Part shown: piece by piece, positions 45,539-57,231 of the stretch
Layout of the letters: each line of letters begins with the position of its first letter
How positions within the stretch are numbered: the first letter of the stretch is position 1
Source: Oscarella lobularis
Lineage: Eukaryota; Porifera; Homoscleromorpha; Homosclerophorida; Oscarellidae
Assembly: GCF_947507565.1 (NCBI RefSeq)
Contig: NC_089180.1
Location: 1,426,001 to 1,490,000 of the forward strand
Direction of reading: 5' to 3'
DNA: 64,000 nucleotides
The notes under the pieces: model-generated
Seen by the model: the letters and a program-made list of their open reading frames with translations, nothing else
What the model was told of the DNA's origin: nothing
Database searches by the model: none
Program-made: the position numbers and the translations under genes

Positions 45539-46439
45539 GCCTCGATTAGGCGTTTGAGCGTCCAACGTTCGATCGTCCAACCGTTTAACGTCTCAGCGTT
45601 TTAAACTTGCATTTTTAGCTAGGTCGTTCTATGTATAGTCTCTGAGTTGAGGCTAGGTTAGTTTGAAGTCTCTGAGTTTCAGGTTCCCTGCTGGGTCTTT
45701 TTGTAGTCTCTTTTGTTTGAGCTAGGCCCTTCTTCAGCCTTTGAGATTTCGCTAGTAATCTCTGAGGCTTTCTCGTCTGTAGTCTCTTAGTTTTAGCCGC
45801 CGTTTAGGACCTTTCCTTTGTTTAGGTTCTTTTGTTGAATGCTGTGCGTGATGTTGCGTCATCACTTGGGTTTCTGATCACGGCGACGAAGAACGCTTTT
45901 GGATTCAAGATCCGGCTATGGAACATCTTAGATCATGCGCCAAGGTACTACATTTTTAAAAGTTAGTTTGTTTTAATTTCATTTTATTATCTTACAATTA
46001 GACGATGGTTTCGAATGTTTCGTCGCTTCTCAAAACTGTCAAGACGGCCGAAGACGAAGCGGCTCGAGGCGTTCGCGCTCTCGAGTCGGCGATCGACGCA
46101 ATCTCCGCTCAACTTGAAAAACTCACATCGGAAAATGAACCGACTCGCGACGCTGCACCAGAAGACGTCATACGTGTCAGTAAGGGTGTCACTATAGCGA
46201 CGGCGAAAGCGGTCTCCGCTGGAAATTCCGGTCGTCAAGACGACGTCACTGCGGCGGCGAATCTGGGTCGAAAGGCAATTATTGATATGCTACTGACAAC
46301 AAAGGTGAGAAAGCGAGAGATAGGCAGATAGTTCAGGGTTCTGTCCACGTGGGTCAGTGAGCCCCTTGACGCATACTGACTCGTCTGTCGCCGACTCATG
46401 CGCACTATTTTTCCACCCATACACTAAAAATTGCGAAAA

Positions 46440-46670
46440 GTTTGAGGCTAAAGAAACAAGCCAATAAAGTTTTGAGGCCAGAGAACAAGTCAATAAAGTT
46501 TTGAGGCCAGAGAACAAGTCAATAAAGTTTTGAGGCCAGAGAACAAGCGAAAATGATTTGAGGCCAGAGAACAAGCCAATAAAGTTTTGATGCGCAAAAA
46601 CTATCGCAATAGTTTTGATGTGCGAAAACGAAGGCCATAGTTTTGAGGCGAGAGAACCAGCGAAACACTG
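46440..46670 (+). repeat. ~29-bp tandem repeat in talin intron
   Basis: Eight copies of a unit beginning GTTTTGAGGCCAGAGAACAA; the last three are diverged. Confidence 0.9.
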
Positions 46671-47842
46671 TTACGTGCGAGAACAGAAGCCTTTTTAGAT
46701 ATGGGATAGAATTTCATAAGTCTTATATCGTGTCTTTTAGGCGGCTGCAGCCAAAGCTGAAGCAGTTGAAAGTGAAAATCGATCGATTACAGCCGCGAAA
46801 GAATGCACAACTGCATTCCGTTCTCTTCTCGAACTCGTTCACTCGGTAATAAAAGTATTTAAAATTAAAATTGGATGAGTTATCTTTCGTTTCAGATTCT
46901 CCTGAAGCCTTCTCACGATAAGAAACAGTAGCTGACAGTAGCATCGTGCGTGAATCAGCGAAAGTTCTCAAAGGAAACGATTGGATGGATCCGACCGATC
47001 CCAACATCATCGCCGAGAATTGCTCAACGCTGCGGCGTCGATCGAAGCAGCGGCGAAGAATCTAGCGCTCCTAAAACCGCGCGAGAAGAAACACGAAGCC
47101 GATGAGACGTTTCGATGAGCAGATCCTGGACGCGGCGCGCGCCATCGCATCAGCGACAGGCGCGCTCATCAAATCGGCGACGGCGGCACAACGAGAATTA
47201 GTCGCTCAAGGAAGAGTAAGAAAAGAAACTAGCACTTTTATATTAATTTAATTGAGTTTTAGCTTCGTCCTGGCGTTCCTTGTTCGGATGACAGCCAATG
47301 GGCCGAAGGTCTTGTCTCAGCGGTACGTACATTTAGTATTCATCTTTCCCCTCATTAGAATTCGAGGGCTATTTTTTTCTTTAGGCTCGTCTTGTTGCAT
47401 CTGCTACGCAGTCTCTATGCGAAGCGGCCAATTCCGCTGTGCAAGGAGTAAGCAATACGGAGAAGCTGATTGCTTCGGCGAAGGCTGTTGCCTCGTCGAC
47501 GGCTCAGCTTCTCGTCGCATGGAGTCAAAGCTGATGCCGACAGCGAAAATTCAATACGCTTACACGTGAGGGATATTTTCCCTAAGGGGGGCTGGATTAT
47601 CGTTATTGTGTATAGGCGGCCTGTTTGCGGTTAACTAAAAAAGCGTCGGAGAACTTTGTGAAAGCGGCGGCGCGATCGGACGAACAAGAGGAGGATGAGG
47701 AAGGATTTGCTATTAGTAAGGGAAAGATTGGCGGTATGCGGCTCAGGAGCAAATCTTGCGCAAGCGGCGTGAATTGGAAGAGGCGATGAAGCAATTGAAG
47801 AGAATCCGTCGCAATAAATACCAACAGGAAGAAGGGGAGTAA

Positions 47843-48772
47843 GCTATTAAGTGATCAGTACTCAGGCTTTTTTGTTGTTTTCTTTGTTTACGCTCTGTTG
47901 GCTGTTGCTGCTGAATGGGATTTTGCTTAGGTTAGGACGGGGGAGGGGGGTGATGACACTCAGTTTTTTTCTTATTCTTCTTGTGTTTTTGTCTGTTGTT
48001 CGAAACTAGATGGAATGAACGCAATTGTGCTTTCATTTTTGTAAGCTAACCAGCTTTAAATTTTTCTAAATATCCTGGTAGAAGGTAAGTTCTTCTAGCC
48101 AGAAAAAATGGTAGAGTAGTTCCTAAATACAAACTGTATATGCAATCTGCCGTCCTCTGTTACAAGGCGCAATGTCCCCGGATTTAATAGGGTAAACGGC
48201 TATAAATGCCCGGATTAAACGACCACCGCCCCCATTCTCCAAGATTTAGAAAATGTGGGCGGTGGTCGTTTAATCCGGGAACATAGAACAGTTATATATA
48301 CGTGGGAGCAGGGGGAGCGCAAGAGCTGAGCGCAAGAGTGTGCTTGAAACATGAAACACGTGGCACAAATTTTTATTGACAAAAATCAAGACCTGGCTAA
48401 TCTACTGACATACTTTCTGTCTGTCTGACGTCATTTGACACCTAACTCATCACACCATACATTAACTAACACAGAACAACGACGGTTCACAAACTAGAGA
48501 TCAGATGAGAAGGGGAATTGCTCGGCTATTGAGGTTGTCTTGGTTACAGTTTTTTCCACCTTGTCGACGATGACGTTGATTCCAATCCCCCATTTGGGAA
48601 GGAATTTCCATGTCTCCAATCACTTTTCCCTCTTCTTTCTTTGCTCGCTATTCTTCTCCTCTTTCATTTTCTTTGTTCCTCACTTCAACTTCGTGTTTCA
48701 AACGCGTTACATCGCGTTCAAGCTTCTTAATTAAAGCTATAAGAGTTCTTAGTACAAAAAGTAAACACGCTA
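47843..48772. other. Talin 3' flank and no recognised gene
   Basis: Contains a hairpin element at 48209-48279. 48480-48772 may hold downstream WDR35 exons, but none is recognisable. Confidence 0.4.
48209..48279. repeat. 23-bp perfect hairpin element
   Basis: CCCGGATTAAACGACCACCG(CCC) at 48209-48231 is exactly complementary to 48257-48279. The flank at 48189 carries AGGGTAAACGGC, shared with 24900. Confidence 0.85.
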
Positions 48773-49265
48773 CCTTCACATAAGCCAGAACAGCTTGCTC
48801 ACACATTCCAACAGTGACAAACATGCCACCAATAGTCTAATACACTAATGAAAATAACTTTGTATATAGGCCAATGCTCACTCACGCCGAGCAACGGAGA
48901 GTTCTCTGGAAGGGAGAGAACAAGATTCTCCAAGCCATTGTAGTAGCAATGAGCCAATCGTTCCTGATTGCGACCTTGCAGATAGTAGGAAACGGCATTT
49001 TGCCTGCGAGTGTCTTTCTGTTGCATGCATGGAAAACATTTTAGAAAAGTTTCTTCAAGTACCATTTTTGTCTGTCCGCGTAGTAGTCGCCAATGGCATT
49101 CCAGGCTTTTTCCAGTAGAGCGTCATGGCCTAAAACGCTTTTTAAAAAAATGCCTGTACGGTCCTTGGCGTTCTCACCGGCACCGCCTCCGGTTTTCAAG
49201 AGTTGAACAACTCTGAACCAATCTCCCAGTTTCATTCGCATGTCGACAGCCAGGTCAGTGAGAAG
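48773..49265 (-). pseudogene. WDR35: WDR35/IFT121 fragment
   Basis: WDR35 is a subunit of intraflagellar transport complex A. Exons read [20 protein letters not shown] (ending near 49161), [20 protein letters not shown] (about 49128-49070), [20 protein letters not shown] with [16 protein letters not shown] (about 48995-48890), and [20 protein letters not shown] (48838-48773). These match a contiguous ~100-residue part of the family's TPR-like region. After HCYY the family's LEDYE segment is missing. No WD repeats or C-terminal zinc-binding end were found. Confidence 0.8.
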
Positions 49266-49373
49266 AACACAGCGTGTATGTGTTGTTCTAAACACTTAGC
49301 GCCGTCAGAAAGGCTCTAGCTACAGCAACGAATCTATTAGAGCTTCCACGGATCACCTCCCACAGCTCCAACG

Positions 49374-49649
49374 TTACAAAAATACGTCTGACGATGGCAT
49401 AGACAATTCCCAAGTCCTTTCGTCCTTCGTCACTCTCTTCCCAACGACGTTCTCATCTCCGCTGTAGGCTCCTGAAAGAAACTCAAAACGTTTTAGTGAG
49501 GCTACGTACATATTTACGCAGTTGGAGCTCAGCCCGTGCACTGTAAATGCGTGTGGCTCCTGTGACCCCGATGGAGTGTTGGTGAACACTTTCGTTTGCA
49601 GCACTTGCGCGTTTATGGTAGAACGTGCTGGAGGGGTGTTAGCAGACAC
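49374..49649 (-). CDS. Uncertain open frame
   Basis: An open minus-strand stretch (GSQEPHAFTVHGLSSNC, then YSGDENVVGKRVTKDERTW) with possible GT/AG boundaries. It may be upstream WDR35 sequence or unrelated. Confidence 0.2.
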   Translation of the reverse strand: MSANTPPARSTINAQVLQTKVFTNTPSGSQEPHAFTVHGLSSNCVNMYVASLKRFEFLSGAYSGDENVVGKRVTKDERTWELSMPSSDVFL

Positions 49650-49772
49650 CTTTTTGATTTCGGAGTGTTGCTGTATACCTTCGGCAGGGTGAGAGAAAAG
49701 ACAGGTATCTGTATATAGCTGTTGTTACTTATGATTGATAAAGTCGCTGTCGAAGTTTTAAAAGTATTTTAT

Positions 49773-50957
49773 TTAGGATAAGTCATACTTAACAACAATA
49801 CGAAAGAGGGCGGATGAGGAAGCACATTTATGCAAAACGTAAGGATGATAGTCCAGCAAATTTTCAACATCTATTAGGCAGAATGTATTTTCACGTCTCT
49901 CTAATTCATATGAATGATAATGCTCCGAGAAATCAACCGTCTCCAGCTTCTCCAAAACAAAGTAGCTTTCACGTAACTGACTCAATATTAATTTGATTTC
50001 TCCAAAAATAGGTAAGCCTGATTCGGAATCAATTTCGCAGCAGACGCATAATCCTTTCGTGTACTGCGTACTCTGCACTTGCAGTGACTTACATCTTTGC
50101 AACAAAATACATATTAGTAAAATTAAGATTGAAGTTTAATTATCTATTATTTACGAGAAGACTGGTGCTGACGTGTTGGAGAAGGATATATTGTAGGTAG
50201 TTTCAACATCTTCTTTCTCTATTTCCGTTGCTAAAAAAATCATAATTTATTATTAAATGGTGCAGTTCAAACTCACCATTTTGTACTGAAGGCGCTTGAT
50301 CTAAAAAACTGTCTCTGTCGATCATTTGAAAGCACATGTAGTGCTGGTGGCGAAAAGAAAGCGTTTTGCAAATGTTTATAAAATTGTTTGACGCCGAGGC
50401 AAGGCGCTTGAAGTGCTGATGTTTGGCCTCGAAGCGAAAGCACCATTCGCGACTCAAAGGTCCAATCCTAAAAAAAACAATTATTAAAAATGACAACAAA
50501 TTTTGTTACTTACCTCATCATCCAATCAGGGATGTGAATGTTGTAGTGCATTTTTGGCGTCACCGAATGATTTGGATACAGTTCTACAAAAGCCGAGTGA
50601 TGCTCACGAATCAAATGCTTAAGGTAATCAATTTTTTCCACTGATGTCGTCGGAGCAAAAATCAAATCCATTATTTTTAGGTGAAGAAGAAAATTTTCGT
50701 AGTTGGGCTGATCTTCCGGCACAAATTGACCAATTATAACTGGCAAGTGCCTAGCAAGACACCACAGTTTGGAAGCTAGTAAAGAAAATATTAGTGGTCC
50801 ATTCCATTTCTGTTTGCTTGCATGTACCTGACTGGGAAAGACAGTTATCTTTTGAAAAAAGTTTTGCCTCGCCCAAAGGACTGGGTCTGTTTTTTATTTC
50901 TGAGGGGCCATAATCAAATGATGAAATTCTCTCGTTGACCTGATCTACTGACAGGTG
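49773..50957 (-). CDS. Mobile-element companion protein of unknown function
   Basis: Exons read VDQVNERISSFDYGPSEIKN, ASKLWCLARHLPVIIGQFVP, YLKHLIREHHSAFVELYPNH, SVTPKMHYNIHIPDWMMR, GPLSREWCFRFEAKHQHFKR and, at the end, YTKGLCVCCEIDSESGLPIF then SALFRIVVKYDLS and stop. Proteins with this layout (TPKxHY, GPLxRxWxMRFEAKHxxFK, a C-terminal GxV..GRI module) recur in cnidarian, fish and insect genomes next to transposon genes; I know no function. It lies immediately after the integrase gene on the same strand. Confidence 0.6.
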
Positions 50958-51967
50958 CTGAAATAGGATGGGCATTCCAAGCTTCGACAAATGACGTCAT
51001 ACCCACCCTGCTGATTTCAATGGCCACGGCAGACACTGAAAACTTTGAAATTTCGTCGTTAAGGTCGAGAATTTCCTTATCGACTAAATCGTTCAAGCCA
51101 GCTTTTATGGGAAAGTTAACTCTTTGGTTAACTTCACCCCAAATTCTTTCAATAGGGTGATTCTGCAAAACGATCAAATCAGGGTTAGCACAAGAAATGC
51201 ATTATACTGGACATACATGCTTCGAATCAGACTGGACAAAGCACTGTCGTTGTCTATTTGATCGAAAAACCTCCAACTGCTCTTGAACATAAAGCATGAG
51301 TACAAATTCCAGCCCATGATCAACCCTGAGTTGATCCCACACGCCGTATTGAAGCAAAATTGGCTTCAATAGCTGGTCGTAAATAACATAATTGTTCTTC
51401 ATGGGCATCGTGGCAGTTTGCACTATGCAACCGCTGAATCCGTCAATGGCTGCCACATGGGTGACACCATACATAGTAAGCTTCTCGTTTTGATCCACGT
51501 GAAGCTTGTGGCCAAAGTATTCAGCACTGTACGGGACAGGATTGGCTCGTCTTGCAGCAGTTTGCTGCCGTTCTTCGTGATACTCGGGAGCCACTCGTTG
51601 AAGAGCTCTTCCCACACGCTTCTCGCCTATTCCAGTCCACCCATGATGAGAGGACAAATAGCCTTTCATGGTCTTTCGTCCATAGGTAGGGCCAAGCTAT
51701 AGAAACAGAGTTCACACTACCAACGTCTTATTCTCGCCACCTTGCCTTGTCCACGGCTTGTGAGACTGCTCGATCAAGTTCAGACGTTTCTACTGAAGAT
51801 GTCCAGTGTATGTCGTACTTTTCACAGTAGCGTCTGACGCTCCGCTCGCTTAGACCTCGGTGGCCCGGAAATCGGTCGCATAAAATTTCACTTATACCTC
51901 TGTGCGAGAGCCCGCTGGCCACCAACTCTTCCATGTCCTCTTCGTTCACAAGCTGCTCGAGGTCCAT
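50914..51967 (-). CDS. HTH plus integrase (DDE) core protein
   Basis: Exon 1 starts at ATG 51967 (MDLEQLVNEEDMEELVA) with an HTH-like GLSERSVRRYCEKYDI. Exon 2 reads GPTYGRKTMKGYLSSHHGW, YFGHKLHVDQNEKLTMYGVT, HVAAIDGFSGCIV and WDQLRVDHGLEF. An intron at a KH|NHP junction leads to HPIERIWGEVNQRVNFPIK. The aspartates in HVDQNEK and RVDHGLE and the glutamate in ERIWGEVN are the likely DDE triad of a retroviral-type integrase fold. The exon 1/2 join is out of phase as read, so a small lesion or another splice site is possible. The family is known from animal transposons but I cannot name it firmly. Confidence 0.65.
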
Positions 51968-52160
51968 CGCTAATTTACTCCCGGATGCCCAACTCTGGAC
52001 GACGGACTAATTAGATATACCTAGAGACCTTTCCGGCCGGAGTTCATTTCCGGTCAAAAGCGACGCGTAGATTACATTCCTTTTTGGGAAGATAAGATCC
52101 GCTCTCACGGGCAAGTAGCGTTTCACGTGCCACGTGCCAGCACTTCGATCAAGACGAGCG
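51968..52160. promoter_or_regulatory. Divergent intergenic region
   Basis: 193 bases separate the integrase start (minus) from the RING-protein start (plus). CACGTGCCACGTG (two E-box-like sites) lies at about 52126. A shared promoter is inferred from geometry only. Confidence 0.3.
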
Positions 52161-53598
52161 ATGAATTCACCACGCGAATCAAGCCCCGCCGCCGGCGGGG
52201 AACGGGACGAATACATACGACTCGCAAAGGGAGACCGACAGGTCCAGCTACGACAAGTGGACGTTACTGTCCAAAAAATCATCCAGATTTTTGAGGTATG
52301 CTGCACTCTGGATTGATACTAGTCTCCTCGATCCTTTTCTCTCAGTTGCCTGCCGGAGAGATGTACCTCTGCATAGCCGGAGAAGAGGTGGAGAGGCCGA
52401 TCTTCCCCACCTTCAGCACGGGAAGATTTGTGGGTTTAGAACCCAGAAACGAATATCACATCGTTCAACGATCTGCGCCGCGGCACGACGAGCAACCTTT
52501 ATCTGCCCCAGGACCCGCGGCGCAGCCAGGACCCGCGGCGCAGCCAGGACCCGCGACGCAGCCAGGACCCCCTCTGCCAGCCGCCGCATGGGCGCCGTCG
52601 GAAGGACAACCCCGCCTCCTTCACCCTTTTCCCATGCGAGGCGCCAGCAAATTTATGAAAGGGTCAGGCCGCAAGCGTAAGCTGACTTTCGAGTCAGCTG
52701 CTTCAGCCCAGCAGAAATTCCTTCAAAGAAAAATTGATTTCGTGACGGTCGACGTGGGAAACGACGGGGGGGTTCGCCGCGGGGCCCTTCGTAGATCGGA
52801 ATTCCTGATCCTTGACGAAGCGACCATGAGCGTTCCTGTAGTGATCGCAGCGCTTACAGCTCGCCTCACGGAGAAAAACGTAATACAACCAACCGACGAA
52901 ATTGTCTTGGTTAGCAAAGACCTTGCCGAAATTGGCGACGACGAAGGCACTAGAAGTACGGAATATTTCCTCACAAGACGAATACTCATGACTGATTCCT
53001 TTTTGTAGACCTATTGTTCTGGAAGGCACCTAACCGAATCGTTTTAGCCGTTCTCAAGGACGAGCTAGAATACGCATACAAAGTAGCGTCCGTTGCAGCT
53101 ACTCAAGCCGCTCAGGCCGTTGGATTCGTCACCCCGCCTGTGACACCACAGAGCGCAAGACGTGCGTGGACCGCAGCTCAGGGCGATTTACTTCTTCATC
53201 AGAAAGTGGACAAACTCCTCGACATGGCTACCGATCGCAGAGAAGAAGAACAAGGACTCCTTCGACAGGTCGTCGCACGGGCCAAGGAGATCTTGGACGC
53301 ATTCAAATGCCCGATGTGCTTGACGAAGTTAGAAACGGGCATCGTGATGAGCTCCTGCTGCGGGCAGGTTGCGGGATGCAAGCGATGCGTCGAGCGAGCG
53401 CTCCTTGATGACATGGACGCAAGGTGCCATCTCTGCCGAAAGAGGGCCGATTCGGTCTTCGTCGTCGATCCCACGGGAGGCCGCGACTGCAACTACTTCA
53501 CGATCTTTCCGTGCCTGGACGAAATCGTGAAGAAGGCCAAGGAAGTGAAGGCCGACGCTCAGCAGAGCCTCGATCGCCTTCCGCGATCCGAGGCTTGA
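52161..53598 (+). CDS. RING-finger protein of the mobile-element locus
   Basis: Exons 52161-52295, 52346-52955 and 53009-53598 join in phase to 444 residues with no lesion. A proline-rich stretch has three 18-base repeats (PGPAAQ). The C-terminal part contains a RING-like zinc finger: FKCPMCLTKLETG, CCGQVAGCKRCVE and CHLCRK, with CxxC pairs spaced as in E3 ligases but a glutamine/glycine-rich middle in place of the usual histidine position. It is transcribed away from the integrase gene. Role unknown; ubiquitin ligase activity would be inference. Confidence 0.65.
52508..52561 (+). repeat. 18-bp coding tandem repeat (x3)
   Basis: CCAGGACCCGCGGCGCAG three times, encoding PGPAAQ. Confidence 0.9.
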
Positions 53599-53639
53599 CG
53601 CGATCGCCTTCCGCGAAGAGACTAAGAGTTGAGTTGAGT

Positions 53640-53711
53640 TGAGTTGCCTGGCATGACTAGAGTTGAGTTTTGCATGACTAGAGTTGAGTCTTGCATGACT
53701 AGAGTTGAGTA
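53640..53711 (+). repeat. ~22-bp tandem repeat (x3)
   Basis: GCATGACTAGAGTTGAGT with T/C-rich spacers, just 3' of the RING gene. Confidence 0.85.
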
Positions 53712-54524
53712 AAAAATAAAAAACGCCGCTTGTGTACGGCTCAAGCTTTGTTCGATGTGCCCTCTTTCGCCGATTCCGTCGTTGCGAGGCGATCGGCGAT
53801 TCGGCGATAACATCTATATAGCGCACTTGATCTAGCTGAAGGTCACTTGGTCCTTAGAGCGCTCAGCTTAGAGGGGGGCCTCAGGCGACGCCACCGGCGA
53901 CGCCTCGGGCTGCGGAATGCTCTTTTGCCCGCCGCATAACAGAGCAGGTGACGCCTACATAAGTACTTCTTTGGGAGACAATTCACGCCCCTAATTTAGA
54001 GGAAGCGTTTGAGACACGCCCCTAATTTAAAAATACTTGTCAACACGAATTATACTGGTCGTACCATTTCATTGGCTACTAGTTTTGCGTTTTCGGAAGT
54101 GGGTGGATAACTCGAAGGTAGACTCTCGCTTACAATGGCGCATTGAATAGGAAAACTCCGTCTTTTTATTCACATTTAGTTTACAGGTCTGTGAATTTTC
54201 AGAATGAGAAAATGAATGAAGTAATGGGTCAAGTAGGAGGGCAACAAAACGATTATGCTGCTGTGGTTTTAAGAGGAGGGGCGTTTTTAAATAATAATAA
54301 TGATAATAATAATAACATGAAAAATTCTACCTGGTATTTCTGGTTTCATGCGCGGAAGTTTTATAACACGGCCACGCCGAGAACCCCGACGAGCAGTTTT
54401 TCATTACGAGGTCTTGTTCAGGACCCCCGAAGAGAAGTTTTCATCATAAAGTCTTGCGAAGGAGGTCTTCCTCAGGACCCAAGAACCTAATGACAATTAT
54501 TTAGGTAGTTACGTGTAAAACCAT
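53712..54524. other. No recognised gene; repeat relic at 54378-54482
   Basis: A palindrome-rich patch (GCCTCAGGCGACGCCACCGG) lies at 53879. AAT repeats occur at 54289-54315. 54378-54482 resembles the 6744-6985 element (GAGCAGTTTTTCATTACGAG, then GGTCTTGTTCAGGACCCC). Confidence 0.5.
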
Positions 54525-55200
54525 ATGTCTCTTGTGCCTGTCCTCCAGCCAGCTGCCATGAATTGTCTTTTTGACCATTCCTGCCTGCTCTTCTTCAAAC
54601 CTTTTCACTATATGTCAAAAAATAAATAAAAGTAAACGCTAGCCGTTTGGCTACCTGACTTATAGCAAATATCATATGAAATCCTATGTCGTCAACAGAT
54701 GTTCCATCCTGATAATTTCCTATGAGAATTTATACGATATGTACTAAAGAAGAGACTCGCCGTTCATGCCTGGCGAATAGACAGCAATGCCTGATAAAAG
54801 TCTTCAGACCCTCACCTCACCGGTGCCCTTCTGTTGTCGAATAAAAAAAATTAAAAAAACACATTACACAGTGGGTCCGACGTTTTTGCTTACCTTACAC
54901 AGAAAAGTTGAAAAAGCTTCAAGTGGCACTGCCTGCGCCTGCAAGAATAACAATTAGGGTGAGCTGAATTCTTTTAGGAGTTGTGCTTCGTTGTACTTTA
55001 GAATGGGTAGTCCATTTATGAATTTTTCTCCCTTCTCCTGCATTTCAATCATGAATTTTTTCTATATAAAAATGACAGTTAAAAGTATCAAGTTCATTTA
55101 TTTTGGGTGAAAATTGACTTATCTGACAAAAGAGCTTCGCTGTGTCGAAGACTTCAGCAAACGAGATGATGAGTGGAAGCGCTGACGATCTAAAAGACAG
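54525..55200 (-). CDS. Possible exons of an unrecognised gene
   Basis: Minus-strand pieces with plausible GT/AG boundaries read RFEEEQAGMVKKTIHGSWLE, GNYQDGTSVDDIGFHMIF, KKFMIEMQEKGEKFINGLPI and SALPLIISFAEVFDTAKLFC. They look like exons of one conserved protein but I cannot name it. Confidence 0.3.
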
Positions 55201-57060
55201 GATTTCAGGGCACTTTGCAACCCTAATTAGGGTTGGGCTAAGGGCTTGGGTTAAGCGTTCGTACGACGTATAGAAGTCTAGAGAAGAACAGCGACCATAG
55301 ATTGGCTATTAAAGCAGCGTCTGCGCTGCTGAATAAGAATCGCGTAGGAATTCGCGAGTTCTGCTCTGCTGTGACTTGCCTACTGGTAATCTCGCTCTTA
55401 CCGGCACAGTCGTCTTTCGCAAAGTTCCAAAATGATGCTCGAACGGTGGCTTTTCTTCCGAACAGCTTCTTCTCAATAAAAATCGATCGAAAACGTCTTG
55501 TGATAGCGTGCGCTACAGCTTTTTTCCTACATTTGAACGCTAATTGCGACTTCCATAAAAGGTTTTTTGTTTAGGTCGCTTTGAAAATAGATTTAAAACT
55601 ACCTAGTCAATGAGTTGCGTAAATTGCAGTAAAATTGGTCGCGTTTTGTCGTCCTGAGACGAAAAGTGTCGATATCTTAGCCGTGAAGGAACGGATTCAA
55701 ATGCAAATCTACGATTATACTACTTGCCTAGGTTGACATCAAACCATGCTAGTTTGCACTGGCTGCGATTGCGCTTTCGCAATTCGAGTTCGGCTCGGTC
55801 ACATTTTCTAAAGGCTTTAGCTACCTTTATATAACACTACACGGCTTTCGCCGTTAGTCGCCAATCAAGGCAATAACGCTCATTTTTACTTCTTTTGATG
55901 TATCTAATGTAGAATTAGTAGAAGAAACGATCTGCGCAAAAATTTTTTGAATCTGACAATCCGTTCGAGAGTTATTAGCAATCAAAAAAACAGAAGTCCC
56001 GGATGTAAATTTCAAAATTTGATATCTTCTTTAATACATACTTTCTCAAATTAAACTTACACTCAAACAAATTCATTATGTAGGTTCTTTTTGTGATCAA
56101 AAATTCAAAATTTTTGAGAATGTTATTTCGGAAATCAATAACAGCAGCATTTTACATATAATTTTGAATATTTCGAAAACTTTATTACATTTCGAGATCT
56201 TTTTTTTTGCAGATGTGTTGGAGGATATTTGTACGCTTTTCAAGAGCAAATTTATTCGGTTTCAAAAAGTTTATTCTGAAAAATAATTTTTAAAAAATAC
56301 AAAAAAATTCCAAAAAAATTAAAAATTTCTACAACTACTCTTCTTCATCCTAGGACCCTAAGAAAAATAACAGAGAAGAGATTGAGACAAATAAATTCAA
56401 AAGGTCTCTACAGCTTACTGATTTTCTTCGCAGCCGAGAGACGGCTGCTGAGACGCTCCTTCGATGTCTTTTGCATTGCCTTATCCGCCTACGAAGTCAG
56501 AAAATATCTGTCAGAGAGACAGAATCGCCCGAGTTTCTACTTCCGGTTCGGATCGCGAGAGATTGGGCCCCGAAACTTAACCTACGCGCTATTGAGAAGC
56601 CAAAAACACGATCTAGAGCGATTCTAACCACTTTCGGAGGCCAGCGACGAGCCGAAGGGAAACTCCCGCGCAGCTCGCCTCTCTCGAACTCGGCCAATCG
56701 CTCCCAAAACTCGCCTTACGGTCGGAGGAAGCGTTCGATTCGATCGCCGTTGGGCGAGCGGTCGACTTCGCTTCGTCAACCTCCCTGACCTCCCAGAATC
56801 CTTCTGTATAGCGCACGCGAAATGAAGAGGAAAGCCTATTCTAACGTTCCAAACATGTAAACGTGTGCATGCTGGGCCTACTATTTATATACATATGCGT
56901 GCATATATGTGCAGCGCGTTTTTATTGTTAGAATAGGGTTTTAGGTTGGCCGTTCTGTCCACTGACTTCAACAGCCAACAACAGACCATTATAGTTTACA
57001 CGTACAGCCCAACAGACGCAAAATCCTATAGTAATTAGTTTTTAATTCCGAAAAACTAAG
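55201..57060. other. AT-rich stretch without recognised gene
   Basis: Open frames at 55302-55574 and 56382-56788 show no family resemblance. 55980-56345 is strongly AT-rich. Confidence 0.5.
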
Positions 57061-57081
57061 GTAGTTTTAACATCTGATATT

Positions 57082-57231
57082 GATCTGTACCTGTATACTC
57101 AGATTTCTCCTCGGTGAGAAGGAGTGGTGACATGGAGATCGAACTAACTATGTAGAACCTTTGGTAGGCTGCTGTCTTGATCGTGGCCTGTATGCTCAGC
57201 TGATTCTCAGACGAGCGGTGACATGGAGATC
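57082..57231 (+). ncRNA. Structured-motif pair 1 (units A1 and B1)
   Basis: Unit A1 (57082-57140) and unit B1 (57179-57231) share CCTGTAT(A/G)CTC at the left and GAG(T/C)GGTGACATGG at the right, closed by GATC...GATC. Inside lies a variable hairpin: TTCTC/GAGAA in A1 and CTGA/TCAG in B1. A second stem, (A/G)CTC/GAG(T/C), surrounds it. B1's outer stem extends further (GTCTTGATC with GATCACAGAC). The left CCTGT can also pair with ACATGG. Transcription is not shown. Strand is assigned arbitrarily. Confidence 0.5.

Larger units (their letters stand above)
42445..47842 (+). pseudogene. TLN1: Talin, 3' part (rod bundles, THATCH actin-binding domain, C-terminus)
   Basis: The interrupted exon resumes SAYLVAISDPSS, then SSQFARAQQAIRQACEQLL and SQVLSSATVIAKHIG. 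Later exons read PLLEAIDDLVEFASAPEFAS, SSAKSLAVNPRDAATWQLL, AVGAASKTSN, KTLAESALQLMYAAKECGGN, IAARLKLACQRLGGALGEL, AADSVKGIISDLDRVIMFAS, NVSSLLKTVKTAEDEAARGV, GVTIATAKAVSAGNS, AASIEAAAKNLALLKPRE and NTEKLIASAKAVASSTAQLL, ending MKQLKRIRRNKYQQEEGE and TAA (47840-47842). The last third is the I/LWEQ (THATCH) actin-binding domain. Lesions: missing residues and a frame break near 42700, in-frame TAG at 44701-44703 and near 46926, and frameshifts in several exons (43867, 45256, 45900, 47535, 47735 areas). Confidence 0.9.

Noticed and set aside
15341-46930. Reassigned stop codons (TAG/TAA read as an amino acid)
   Set aside because: The residue expected at each in-frame stop differs (tyrosine in dynein, glutamine-like in one talin exon, other residues elsewhere), and genuine ends such as talin TAA and TMEM184 TAG look normal. 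Decay or error is simpler.
48159-48300. miRNA precursor
   Set aside because: The perfect 23-bp arms with a shared flank 12-mer elsewhere fit a short palindromic repeat better than a single-locus miRNA.
55302-55574. Open frame with a hydrophobic start resembling a signal peptide
   Set aside because: No family resemblance and surrounding sequence is noncoding in character.
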